DNA from: Stramonita haemastoma
Lineage: Eukaryota > Mollusca > Gastropoda > Neogastropoda > Muricidae
Reading direction: 5' to 3'
Length of the DNA stretch: 32,500 bases
Assembly (NCBI GenBank): GCA_030674155.1
Contig: CM060325.1
Coordinates: 25,484,169-25,516,668, forward strand
Of this stretch, positions 22,001 through 28,747 are shown in pieces. A model generated the notes under the pieces. That model saw nothing but the letters and a program-made list of their open reading frames with translations, was not told where the DNA came from and made no database searches. The first letter of the stretch is position 1; every line of letters starts with the position of its first letter. A program made the translations under genes and the position numbers.

Positions 22001-25000
22001 AAGAAAAAAGGACTTACCTTTCTTGACATCAAAAGCGGGTAGAATGTCCACCTTGTTTTCGCCCACCTTGCATTCAATGCCAAACTTTTTCTTTTTGAGG
22101 TAAGAAAGTTCAGGTCTCTCCTTCCTCTTGCCACCCCAACTTCTTAATTCCATTTCGAACACGGGTCATCACCTGACCCCGCTGACGCTGCAGGTCTGGA
22201 TACTGCTGATTCCGTTGAGGAAAACCACCAGGTCGATGTCTGACGATCCCTTCACCGTTGTTCCTTTCTTCTGAGATCCCCCCTGTACAACAGTTCATGC
22301 CCACATTAAAATGCTGATACCCTTGCGAAGGGGGCCGGATAGCTAAGTGGTCAGAGCGCTCGCTTTCCCAAAGCGTCGAGCGTGGTTACCAGTTGGATGG
22401 GTGACCGTTTGCGCGCCTTGGCTTCAGTACAGTCCCCCTAGTTCATCCAGCTGTAAATGGGTACCTGCCCTCTTTAGGGCCAGGGAAGGTAAAAGCAGCG
22501 AGGGAGAGGAGATGGGCGCCGCCCTCAATATGCTGGCCCTAGGGAAGCTGAGGTCTCTGAAACCTCGCTCCCCTACGACCACAAAGGTTATGGGACACCT
22601 TTACCTTTTTTTTAACGGTTGTGAAAGTCAACTCTCTCACTCTGATCAGGACTCCCATCTCAGATTCGACAGTAATCCCATCTTCTGGAAATGCTGTACA
22701 AAGAAAGGACTTCTGCTGTAGCAGGCACCATCGAACACCTCCAAACTGACCCAGCAGCAGTGCAGGGCCCCTCTGGCTGGTGGCCCCACCGCGGCCTGAC
22801 ATTGATGGGCTCCCTGTGGACTTCCGACCGTGGGTATGTGACATGGAAAGATTGAAATGAGCAGCGTGGGAACGGCAGGACAAAAACGTCACAGAAGATG
22901 AGGCAGCAAGCAAAAGCAACAGCCCCCCCCCCCCTCTCCCCGAAAATCTTGTATTTCAAACTTTTGTATATTTTGTCTCATTGGATTTGGTAACTGCCTG
23001 CCATTGTACTTTGAACTTTCGGAACAGCAGTTTGTCACTGGTAATACGAAGCATGCACATTTTAACGTACTTCTTTTTTCCAGAGGAAGTACAACTGTTG
23101 TACATTTCTTTGTACATGTCTGACCTTAATCGTCATTTAACTCCGCAAGGAAGTCATTGCTGCACCAAACTGAAGTGTTCAGGCAATGTGTTAATGGCAG
23201 GTAGCACCTGGTTGAAACTGTCCCCGTCCCTCTCTTTGTAAATATAGGCGGGGTTTTATTTCACAAGTCCCCCCCGTGTGGACGCCAGGAGCCTGTCAGT
23301 ATAAATAGCATCCCCGCTTTCTACAAATTCTGTGCTCGAAAATTCCTCTTTTCTATCCCTCTCTTTGTTTCTGCCTTGTTCTTTTTCTTCCTGCCCCCTT
23401 CTAGTATAATTATTTTCTACCTTCTTGGTCCCTTTTCCTGTCATTTTCTATTCCCAGAACGCCTCGAAGATAATATTTCTCTCCCACGCCGATGTTGGAT
23501 GCACTGGGCCCGAGTTGTCATGTGCTTCAAGGCAGCGCAACATATTTTTCACTCACATGACAAACAACAGTAGCTCCTGTCTGAGCATTCGAAGAAGAAG
23601 AAGAAGAAGAAGAAGAAGAAGAAGAAGAAGAAAGAAGAAGAACAAGGAGAAGGAGGAGAGAAGAAGAAGAAAGAAGAAGAAGAAGAAGAAGAGAGAGAAG
23701 AAGAAAGAAGAAGAAGAAGAAGAAGAAGAAGAAGAAGAAGAAGAAGAAAAAGAAGAAAAGAAAAAGAAGAAGAAGAAAGAAGAAGAAGAAGAAGATAGAT
23801 GATGATGATGATGAATGATGATAATGAAAATGAAGAAGAATTAAACAGATGAAACACGCAGCAAGTCTGAATGATCAAACGGGGCCGTAACCATGCGTGC
23901 ATTTGATTTTCAAGATTACTTTACTGGATTTAATGTGACATTTATTCATTTATAGGTGATGTTCCGTTTTCGGGGAGTTGGGCATATTGTACATAAAATC
24001 CCTGCTCATTCTGTGTCGTCTTCCACTCTATTGCACAGAGGAACTGCATGCTACCCCTACTGTCAGTTCCTACCTACCCGAGCTGCTGTCAAGACGTTAT
24101 CATATCACCTCTATCTCGCTGTGTCGGCAACGCCCATCACTATCAGGAATCTGAACATTAACAGGTAGAAGGTAAAGGTGTTCCCATAACCTAGGCGGTC
24201 GTAGGGAGCGAGGGTCCGAGACCTCAGCTTTTCTAGGGGCCAGCATGTTGAGGGCGGCGCCCATCTCCTCTCCCTCGCGGCTTTACCTTCCCTGACCCTA
24301 AAGAGGGCAAGTACCCATTGACAGCTGGGTGAACTGGGGAACCGTACTGAAGCCAAGGCGCGAAAACGGTCACCCATCCAACTGGTAACCACGCTCGAAG
24401 CTGCTTAACTTGACTTGGAGAAAGCGAGCACTCTTTCTTTTCTTTATTCTTTTATGTCGAGGATAATGGAAAAAGCACTCAAGTGCTTTTTTACATCCAG
24501 TCTCCATGTGTATGCAGTTTTGTAAATATTGTCATATGCTCCTACCGGCACGCAATGGCCTACTCTTACGAAAAGCGGAACAGGATTTAACATGTGCGCA
24601 AGATGTTCTGCGTGCCTCGGTTTATAGTCTCATCCGAAGGACTTTTGGGGAGAGTGGAATCAGCACTGGTGTTAACTCTAGAGGAAAAATCTCCTCGAGC
24701 AGGAATCCGACATTAGCAGCTATAATAACAATAATATAATAATATGATGATGATGATGATAATATAATAATAATAATAAAAATAATAATAATAAAAAATA
24801 AAAATAAAAAAAAAAATAATAGTGATAACATCGTTTTTCTCGTACTAGCTTGCCGTGACTTGTTAAAAATTTTTTTTTTTAATCATGTTGATCACCACCT
24901 GCCTTTTTTTTTGTAGTGCTTGTAGGACCGTGATTTGTGAAATTTGTTCTGTGTTAAAAGAAAATGGAGACGTACGCAGCTGACCACCCTAGCAACCAGG

Positions 25001-26869
25001 CATGGGTGATGGAGTTGTGGTCGACTGAAGAAGAACCACACAAGCTGAAACTTGTGCGGAATCACAGGCGCAAAGGGAACTATCTTGCTTGCTTTTTTTA
25101 TTATATTTTTTAGATATTATTATTAATTTTTTTTTTTTTTACAATTATCTAAAATCTTTCTCAAAGAATGGCTGAATTCGAAAGAAATGCGCCTGCACTC
25201 CCTAAGGAAGAGAAAAAAAAAATCTCTGACGTACCCAGACAAAGAACCTCTTTGCTGTCAATGCCAATCCAACCCATTCATGTTGTTTATAGCCCCGCCG
25301 ACCACACAGGCCATACTTATCGGGGCTGTCACTAACTGTCAATAAAGGAAAGATAAAAGAAGGCAGGCCGCGATTCAGAAACTGTCACCGACAGTGTTTC
25401 TGACGAGAAAGCCGAGGAGCTGGAAAAGGAACTGTCGTCAGATAGATCATACAAGAGAGGAGAGGAAGAAGAAAAGAAAAAAAAGAAGACATTTCCACTG
25501 CAATGACATTATTACTCACGACTTCACGGACCCGTAGGATTGAAGTCGAAACGGTCTTAACCACTCGGCTACAGCGTACGTCTGATTAAAAAAAAAAAAA
25601 TTCATACAGGTATGGGAGAGACTTAGGGATAGAGGACAGGCAGGTGGGGCCTATGGGAACCTTTCTTTTTTTTTTCTTTTATTCTTTTATATCGAAGATA
25701 ATGGAATAAGCACTCTTGTGCTTTTTTTTACATCCAGTCCCCGTGTGTATGCAGTTGTGTAAATCTTGTCATCTGTTCCCACCGGCACACGATGGCCTAC
25801 TCTTACGAAAAGCGGAACAGGATTTAACGTGTGCGCAAAATGTTCTGCATGCGTCCGCACACGGGGCCTCGGTTTATAGTCTCATCCGAAGGACTTTTGG
25901 GGAGAGTGGAAGTCAGCACTGAAGTTAACTCCAGGAGAAAATCTCCTCGACCGAAATCGAACCCGGGTTCAAATTGAGAGCGCAATGTTCTGACCACTAG
26001 GCTATCCGTCCCCCTGACAGGACAAGTGTGCTGCTATACCTTGTAGACCTCAGCCACAGTGTATGGTTCGCTGGACACATTGTTCTGCAAAAACTTGACC
26101 ACCGTGTCCACTTCCTGTCCAAATCTGGAACACACACACACACACAACACAGATTTTTCTCCTGTAGTTAACATCAGTGCTAACCCCACTCTCCCCAAAA
26201 GTCTTTCGGATGAGACTTTAAACTGAGGCCCGTGTGCGAACGCACGCAGAAATCTTGCGCACACGTTAAATCCTGTTCCGCTTTTCGTAAGAGTAGGCCA
26301 TCGTGTGCCGGTGGGAACAGATGACAATATTTACACAACTGCATACACACGGGGACCGGATGAAAAAAAAGCACATGATTGCTTATTCTGTTATCCTGGA
26401 TATAAAAGAATAAATAAATAAAAAAAAATTAACACTGACCACTTTTACGACTTTCTTTGCATACACGGAAGTTTTTTTATTTATTTTTAATTTTACTCTT
26501 TTATTTCGAGGATAATGGAATAAACGTTAATATGCTCTTTTTTTTGCATCCAGTCCCCATGTGTATGCAGTTTTGTAAGTTTTGTCATCCGTTCTCATCG
26601 GCGCACAATGGTATAGTCTTCCTTAAAGCGGAACGGGTTTTAACGTGTGTGCAAGATGTTCTGCGTGCGTTCGCACACAGGACCTGGGTTTAAAGTCTCA
26701 TTCGAAGGACTTCTGGGGGGAGTGGAGTCGGCACTGATGTTAACTCCAGAGGAATAACCTGTGAACGAGATTCGAACTCGGGTCAGCAGATCAGGAGCGC
26801 AATGTGCAATGCGCATCACTCTAACAACCAAGCTATCCCGTACCCCTATATGTGTCCGGTGGGGTGTGT

Positions 26870-26933
<64 letters not shown>

Positions 26934-28445
26934 CAATTTTAACGTCTATAACTAGAAAGTGATATTAGACAGGTAATGGGTAGGTGAAAAATGAGAAAAT
27001 AATGTCAGTGTGTTTGGACAATTGATTGGAGGAAAAAAGATAAACTAATCTAACCATCACTAACTCGTGGAATTATACATACCGAAAAGCGAGCAAAAGA
27101 AAACAGATAAACTTGGTTAATATAAATGCCAGAAAGCGCACGCACGCATCCGCGCGCGCGCGCGCGCGCGCGCGTGCGTGCGGGCGTGCGTGTGTGTGTA
27201 GGTAGGTAGGCATACGTATGTGTGTACGTATGTGTGTACGTATGTGTGTACGTATGTGTGTGTGTATGTATGTATGTATGTATGTATGTGTGTATGTATG
27301 TATGTATGTATGTATGTATGTATGTATGTATGTATGTATGTATGTAGTATGTATGTATGTGCCATACAATACCATATTGTGTATACCCCTACCGACCATG
27401 AAAGCCATAATTATCAGGGCTGTCACCTCATTCACTTTCAGGGCTCCAGTAACTTTTAACTTCAGGTTCAAAACCAAAACCTAATACCTTTCAAATATCT
27501 AACACCTTCCATCTGAAAAACAACAACAACAACAACATCCACCCAACCTGCATTAAATAACACAATCAATACCTGCATCGTTTCAGACAGTGTCCAAGCA
27601 GTCTGGCCTGGGGATTAAACTAGGTGCAGTTGGTGCCAATACATAGGCCTGGGATGTCCGCAGGATGTTTTATGACATAATATTGTTTATAGCCCTACCG
27701 ACCACGAAAGCCATATCAGGGCTGTCCCCTTATTCGGTTTCAGTGGCTCCAGTAACTTTCAACTTCAGGTTCAAAACCAACACCTCCTAATACTTTCAAA
27801 TATCGAACATCATCCATCGGGAAAAAAACAAGATTTTATGACAGGACTTGTTCTGGAATTCGATATTCATCACACATAAATTGTGTCCTTCTGGCCTCAA
27901 ACAGACATTTCACAGTTTTAAACACCATCTTGTACTTCAGATCCTCCCTGTCTGATGACTCTGTCCAATCCAATCCAAGTCAATCCAAGTCCATCCAATC
28001 TGGTTTATAGGCCCACGCCGACCACGGAGGCCATATCGGGGCTGTCACTTCGTGAAAACTTCAATCTCGGAATAAAACTGTGCAACTATAATACAGTTTA
28101 AAACAGGGTATAAAACCAACTCTACTGTCGTTCCTTGTATCAACACACTGGCCAACCATGAGGGTCGACCCGGGACAGTCATCAGGTTGCGGGAGAAACC
28201 ACATCAACCACATGAGATCAAATCAAAACCAGATTCCTTACAACCACCTTGTTCTTAGTGACCAACTACGACATCTTCACTCATACCAGACGGGAAAATC
28301 CAGATTCTCTCAGGCAGATAAAAATGTCCATTTCGATTAATGGTTATGAAGCCTCTCCCTGCAGTGCTTTGAAGTGACGTTCCACTTCACTTCCACTGGG
28401 ATGTATCCTGTTTATGCTACATGTTTAGCCGTCACCACCCCTTCC

Positions 28446-28508
<63 letters not shown>

Positions 28509-28747
28509 ACACACACACACATACACACACGCACGCAAGTACACACACACACACACACTTACACACACACACACACTTACACACACACATACACACACGC
28601 ACGCACGCACACACTTACACACACACACACTCACTCACTCACTTACACAACCTACCTCTCTCTGTCCTCCTCATGGGGCTCAACCACTCTCACCAAGAAA
28701 TCAGAGAGGGTCTCCCCTGGATTTTGCTCCTTAAAGATAGGAGCCAT
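13209..28747 (-). CDS. 2'-5'-oligoadenylate synthase-like gene, seven coding exons (spliced, with frameshifts)
   Basis: Joined exons encode about 313 aa resembling the OAS family, which makes 2'-5'-linked oligoadenylate from ATP, usually in the cytosol as part of antiviral RNA sensing. Seen directly: an N-terminal helical part (1-59); a nucleotidyltransferase core starting GGSQKKGT (60-67), with D74 and D76 in GSSDIDLVVFLN and D138 in KVDILPAFDV, spaced like human OAS1 D75/D77/D148; then the OAS1_C-type part with PSYCLELLAAHQW (from 224) and ILDPVNPFNN (from 285). All junctions are GT/AG with compatible phases. The length is slightly below vertebrate OAS1 (346-400 aa). The gene spans more than 15 kb because its introns are filled with SINEs, LINEs and tandem repeats. 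Exons 3 and 4 hold indels (see those entries), so it may be a pseudogene or carry consensus errors. A cGAS-like receptor is the main alternative; PSYCLELL and ILDPVNP favour OAS. Confidence 0.87.
13341..13560. repeat. (ATCA)n/(AGCA)n tetranucleotide array
   Basis: It directly precedes, in transcript orientation, the exon 7 acceptor of the OAS-like gene. Confidence 0.93.
13600..13930. repeat. Trinucleotide-rich region (CAT, CTC, GTC)
   Basis: Cryptic triplet repeats and a poly-C run. No exon recognised. Confidence 0.8.
14228..14337 (+). mobile_element. SINE family 1, degraded 3' fragment
   Basis: GCGCCTCAATATGTGCCTAC..GAGGTCTCGATGCTGCTCCCC..GTTATGGACACCTTACC matches the 3' third of family 1 with many differences, so it is an old copy. 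Confidence 0.55.
14361..14567. repeat. Dispersed repeat family 7, copy 1
   Basis: TGACCCAGCAGCAGTGCAGG, CCCCTCTGGCTGGTGGCC and GAACGTCACAGAAGATGAGG are shared in order with 22732-22908, over about 200 bp at high identity. It is followed by a GA microsatellite. The origin is unknown. Confidence 0.65.
14568..14892. repeat. (GA)n, (GACA)n and AAGGC repeats
   Basis: GA 14568-14637, GACA 14638-14704 and again 14838-14888, with a SINE 3' end between. It is the intron just past the exon 6 donor. Confidence 0.92.
14705..14797 (-). mobile_element. SINE family 2, 3' fragment with (GGCAA)n tail
   Basis: TTCTTTTATTTTGAGGATAA..ACATCCAGTCCCC is the 3' end of the family. A run of AAGGCA-type units directly beside it acts as its tail. 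Confidence 0.65.
14905..15101 (-). CDS. OAS-like exon 6 (OAS1_C part)
   Basis: 197 nt, phase 0 in and phase 2 out, open throughout. It begins EISTAERRRLIPSYCLELLA, continues AHQWKTKGTESIDRMFRDVL, and ends in YENYYDVTEFT plus the split Lys. PSYCLELL and FRDVL are the OAS C-terminal signatures (vertebrate PQYALELL and FRTVLEL). The acceptor is CCCTTTGACAG|GAAATC; the donor ACCAA|GTCAGC is weak. Immediately upstream of the acceptor lies a 30-bp minisatellite whose units resemble this same acceptor. Confidence 0.9.
15102..15920. repeat. About 30-bp minisatellite abutting the exon 6 acceptor
   Basis: The typical unit on the plus strand is GGTAAGTTTCCTGTAAGGAC plus AGTAGGAAGG. There are roughly 20 imperfect units of variable length, and decay increases beyond 15720. 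By eye GGTAAGTTT occurs about 14 times. On the strand of the OAS-like transcript each unit reads as pyrimidines, TTACAG|GAAACTTACC, like a 3' splice site. The encoded repeats of LTPFLLS type are not evidence of a protein. Confidence 0.9.
16016..16290. repeat. TG/CG cryptic repeat
   Basis: (TG)n at 16016-16048, then GTGCG-type alternation and a GGGAGGA patch. Confidence 0.88.
16355..16423 (-). CDS. OAS-like exon 5
   Basis: A 69-nt exon, phase 0 at both ends, with acceptor CTTTTTTTCAG|GTGGAA and donor AAGAAA|GTAAGT. Its 23 codons, VEFIKQLPAHVKGTIRLLKK plus WKK, match the OAS helix before OAS1_C (vertebrate pattern RDFLKQRP..LKSLIRLVKHW). There is no frame damage. The acceptor tract is a poly-G/poly-T stretch. 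Confidence 0.87.
16606..16914 (+). mobile_element. SINE family 1 copy with tRNA-like head
   Basis: The head has a Pol III A-box-like TAGCTTAGGGGTCAGAGC. The body contains the diagnostic GGTACCTGCTCTCTTTAGGG and GGGCGCCGCCCTCAAAATGC. The 3' end is diverged (ATTGATAATGGGAACATTAT). It lies in the OAS-like intron 4, between exons 4 and 5. Confidence 0.8.
17126..19410 (-). mobile_element. SINE family 1 copy split by a LINE insertion
   Basis: The 3' part is 17126-17301 and the 5' part 19302-19410 (TSD shared). The LINE at 17302-19299 sits between them. Joining across AACCTGGG gives the expected family order (CAGCTGGGT, then ACTGCACTGAAG). The tRNA-like head is eroded at the right end. Confidence 0.85.
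17302..19299 (+). mobile_element. RTE-like non-LTR retrotransposon, 5'-truncated and dead, nested in a SINE
   Basis: The reverse-transcriptase region lies in three frames. Frame 1 (17374-18137) has the linker, SLIIPLPKKGN, YRTISLIS and EEQAGFRAGRST. It then shifts to other frames with the tracts TFNLFLE-like (LSPTLFNLFLENIM) and FADN at 18506-18517, where the second catalytic Asp of the FADD box is Asn. Frame 1 resumes at 18583-19287 with FKYLGATL, LYGCESWTM and the C-terminal GHVTR...GGTRRGRQTKSW. The endonuclease domain is missing. The stop at 19285 is followed only by a short GAA-rich tail, as in RTE-clade elements. AACCTGGG flanks the insert (17294-17301 and 19300-19307), and removing the insert restores an intact SINE. 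It lies in an intron of the OAS-like gene, antisense to it. Confidence 0.85.
19435..19560 (-). CDS. OAS-like exon 4, one extra nucleotide
   Basis: The acceptor follows a (GTCT)n tract and reads CACTAG|AGTATGGG; the donor is CTCTGCAG|GTAACG. It enters in phase 1 and encodes YGSPAEIYRAMERFRQAQNV and QKYQ in one frame, then RKLYVGMEFSASLSPLQ in the next. One surplus base (or two missing) lies near 19484-19487. It corresponds to the OAS segment around ..PNPQIYVKLIEE..FSTCFTELQ. A SINE interrupted by a LINE ends about 25 bp beyond the donor. Confidence 0.82.
19690..20031 (+). mobile_element. TATAAATA-headed dispersed repeat, copy A
   Basis: It shares CAGTATAAATAGCATCCCC, TTTCTTTGTTTCTGCCTTG and CTTGGTCC in fixed order with copies at 23262-23600 and, on the minus strand, 12583-12770. 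It ends CTGTCTAAGCGTTCG..GAAGAAGAA. I do not know the family; the length is about 340 bp. Confidence 0.65.
20032..20324. other. Unassigned intronic sequence
   Basis: No gene or repeat recognised. Confidence 0.5.
20325..20535 (-). mobile_element. SINE family 5, 5' half with Ser/Leu-type tRNA-like head
   Basis: Minus-strand head TAGCCGAGTGGTTAAACCCG with B-box GGGGTTCGAATCTCGG. The body contains CCAGGTCAACTTCAAGAGCA and GACCTGCCAGTACC. Fragments of the same family lie at 21066-21112 (GGGTAAAAACGGTCGCATAC) and 25518-25582 (head only). Confidence 0.65.
20697..20980 (+). mobile_element. SINE family 2 copy with tRNA-like head
   Basis: Head: GGATAGCTTAATGGTTAGAA (A-box) and CCGGGTTCGAGCCACC (B-box). 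An ACA/ACAACA microsatellite has expanded in the middle (20826-20853). It is truncated before the 3' end. Confidence 0.75.
21126..21391 (+). mobile_element. SINE family 1 copy, 5'-truncated
   Basis: The body and 3' end are well preserved, ending TTATGGGACACCTTTACC. AGTGAATTTCG (21115-21125) and AGTGAACTTCG (21392-21402) flank it, an 11-bp TSD with one mismatch. Confidence 0.82.
21403..22011. other. Unique-looking intron sequence
   Basis: AT-rich; no repeat or exon seen. It is the longest plain stretch of the OAS-like introns. Confidence 0.6.
22018..22282 (-). CDS. OAS-like exon 3 (catalytic core), frame disrupted
   Basis: Acceptor TGTACAG|GGGGG, donor AAGAAAG|GTAAGT, 265 nt, phase 0 in and phase 1 out. 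It encodes GGSQKKGTTVKGSSDIDLVV, then FLN, with D74 at 22240-22238 and D76 at 22234-22232, and later KVDILPAFDVKK with D138 at 22048-22046. Between them the homology moves to another frame (DLQRQRGQVMTRVRNGIKKL) and back: one nucleotide appears lost near 22195-22200 and one gained between about 22110 and 22145. In the unshifted frame two adjacent TGA codons occur (22171-22166). The total length still fits the flanking phases, so the two indels cancel. Pseudogene decay and assembly error are both possible. Confidence 0.88.
22327..22612 (+). mobile_element. SINE family 1, near-complete copy
   Basis: The head GGCCGGATAGCTAAGTGGTC contains an A-box (TAGCTAAGTGG, 22340-22350) but only a weak B-box around GCGTCGAGCGTGG. 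The family body follows, ending in CACCTTTACCTTTTTTTT. It lies about 45 bp upstream of the exon 3 acceptor of the OAS-like gene, on the opposite strand. Confidence 0.85.
22732..22908. repeat. Dispersed repeat family 7, copy 2
   Basis: It matches 14361-14567 except for an internal gap of about 30 bp after ATGTGACATGGAAAGATTGA. It is followed by a poly-C run. Confidence 0.65.
22913..23261. other. Unassigned intronic sequence
   Basis: A poly-C run at the start, then ordinary sequence; nothing recognised. Confidence 0.5.
23262..23600 (+). mobile_element. TATAAATA-headed dispersed repeat, copy B
   Basis: It matches copy A along its full length and ends CTGTCTGAGCATTCGAAGAA, running directly into a long GAA tract that looks like its expanded tail. 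Confidence 0.7.
23589..23830. repeat. Long GAA/TTC purine-pyrimidine tract
   Basis: About 210 bp of nearly pure purine, mostly GAA with GGA and AAAG interruptions, then GATGAT. It starts at the GAA tail of copy B of the TATAAATA repeat. Such tracts can form triplex DNA (known for GAA repeats). Confidence 0.92.
23831..24169. other. Unassigned intronic sequence
   Basis: A 70-codon open frame on the plus strand (23956-24168) has no recognisable domain. Probably repeat-derived. Confidence 0.4.
24170..24436 (-). mobile_element. SINE family 1 copy
   Basis: A minus-strand copy with the complete body. The head is reduced to AAAGCGAGCACT at the right end, where it runs straight into a family 2 SINE. 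Confidence 0.82.
24440..24722 (-). mobile_element. SINE family 2 copy
   Basis: A full body on the minus strand. The head is eroded after AAATCTCCTCGAGCAGGAAT. It is joined on its left to a family 1 SINE and on its right to an ATA-rich repeat. Confidence 0.8.
24726..24822. repeat. ATA/ATG trinucleotide repeat
   Basis: AATAAT and GATGAT words. Confidence 0.9.
24964..25113 (+). other. Short open frame, unknown
   Basis: An ATG-started frame of about 50 codons, METYAADHPSNQAWVMELWS and onward to HKLKLVRNHRRKGNYLA, ends in a T-rich stretch. The composition looks protein-like but no family is recognised; a transposon remnant is likely. Confidence 0.25.
25255..25345 (-). mobile_element. Family 4 repeat fragment
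   Basis: GTTTATAGCCCCGCCGACCA..GGCCATAC..TATCGGGGCTGTCACT matches the family core. Confidence 0.55.
25382..25500 (+). other. Coding-like acidic/lysine-rich segment, unknown
   Basis: Plus-strand frame RDSETVTDSVSDEKAEELEK, then ELSSDRSYKRGEEEEKKKKK and a stop. It is opposite to the OAS-like gene, with no clear splice sites. It may be chance or a piece of a transposon ORF. Confidence 0.25.
25518..25582 (-). mobile_element. SINE family 5, head fragment
   Basis: GTAGCCGAGTGGTTAAGACC on the minus strand, then GTTTCGACTTCAATCC. The A-box matches the 20.5-kb copy. Confidence 0.5.
25676..26014 (-). mobile_element. SINE family 2, full-length copy (left arm of an inverted pair)
   Basis: Complete on the minus strand: the head GGATAGCCTAGTGGTCAGAA and B-box GGGTTCGATTTC at the right end, and the tail at the left. 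It lies 20-25 bp beyond the exon 2 donor of the OAS-like gene and is inverted relative to the copy at 26153. Confidence 0.87.
26040..26124 (-). CDS. OAS-like exon 2
   Basis: An 85-nt exon with acceptor TTCCAG|ATTTGG and donor CTACAAG|GTATAG. It encodes FGQEVDTVVKFLQNNVSSEP and then YTVAEVYK (28 codons), in phase 2 at its start and phase 0 at its end. This is the helix and strand leading into the GGS loop; in vertebrate OAS the same place reads ..VSKVVKGGS. The acceptor tract is a (TG)8 repeat. The exon is bracketed by two inverted copies of the same SINE, at 25676-26014 and 26153-26425. Confidence 0.85.
26153..26425 (+). mobile_element. SINE family 2 copy (right arm of an inverted pair)
   Basis: The body and an (AATA)n tail are on the plus strand without the tRNA-like head. 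It lies 28 bp upstream of the exon 2 acceptor. Together with the 25676-26014 copy it could form a stem of about 250 bp around exon 2. Confidence 0.85.
26492..26848 (-). mobile_element. SINE family 2, full-length copy
   Basis: On the minus strand, with head GGATAGCTTGGTTGTTAGAG and B-box GAGTTCGAATCTCG at the right end; complete to the tail. A TG microsatellite follows closely. Confidence 0.85.
26864..26932. repeat. (TG)n microsatellite
   Basis: A nearly pure TG run after a family 2 SINE. Confidence 0.95.
26933..26970 (-). mobile_element. LINE 3'-end fragment, same family as the 11.2-kb element
   Basis: TTCAATTTTAACGTCTATAA..AAGTGATATTAGACA resembles 11178-11216 (TTCAATTTAACGTCTATTCAC..AGTGATATTAGACA), the 3' end of the LINE fragment that has a 19-bp TSD. 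How far it extends to the right is unclear. Confidence 0.5.
27149..27360. repeat. (CG)n, then (TACG/TATG)n compound repeat
   Basis: CGCGCG at 27149-27174, GTACGTATGT units at about 27216-27256, TATG units to 27360. Confidence 0.95.
27366..27510 (-). mobile_element. Family 4 repeat copy
   Basis: It shares about 130 bp with 27684-27830, including CTACCGACCATGAAAGCCAT, CAGGGCTGTC and CTTCAGGTTCAAAACCAA. Confidence 0.65.
27684..27830 (-). mobile_element. Family 4 repeat copy
   Basis: The closest relative is the 27366 copy. GGCTCCAGTAACTTTCAACT is shared between them. Confidence 0.65.
27839..27947 (-). pseudogene. Relic exon resembling OAS-like exon 2
   Basis: Inside the intron between exons 1 and 2, the minus strand has an acceptor-like GACAG|GGAGG followed by 36 open codons: EDLKYKMVFKTVKCLFEARR, then TQFMCDEYRIPEQVLS and TAA. 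It enters in the same phase as exon 2, and the pattern V..TVK.L...(E/P)Y.(V/I).EV resembles exon 2 (VDTVVKFLQ..PYTVAEVY). No donor follows at the matching place. It could be a decayed duplicate of exon 2; a chance ORF is also possible. Confidence 0.35.
27965..28145 (-). mobile_element. Family 4 repeat copy with (CCAAT)n tail
   Basis: The CCAAT-type pentamer run at 27965-28001 is its tail on the minus strand. The core CCGACCACGGAGGCCATATC follows. The right part diverges from the other copies. Confidence 0.6.
28146..28450. other. Unassigned intronic sequence
   Basis: No gene or repeat recognised. Confidence 0.5.
28452..28645. repeat. (CA)n microsatellite with CACT/CGCA units
   Basis: It lies directly beyond the exon 1 donor of the OAS-like gene. 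Confidence 0.95.

Noticed and set aside
23425..23802. Arg/Lys/Glu-rich protein
   Set aside because: Translation of the GAA tract.
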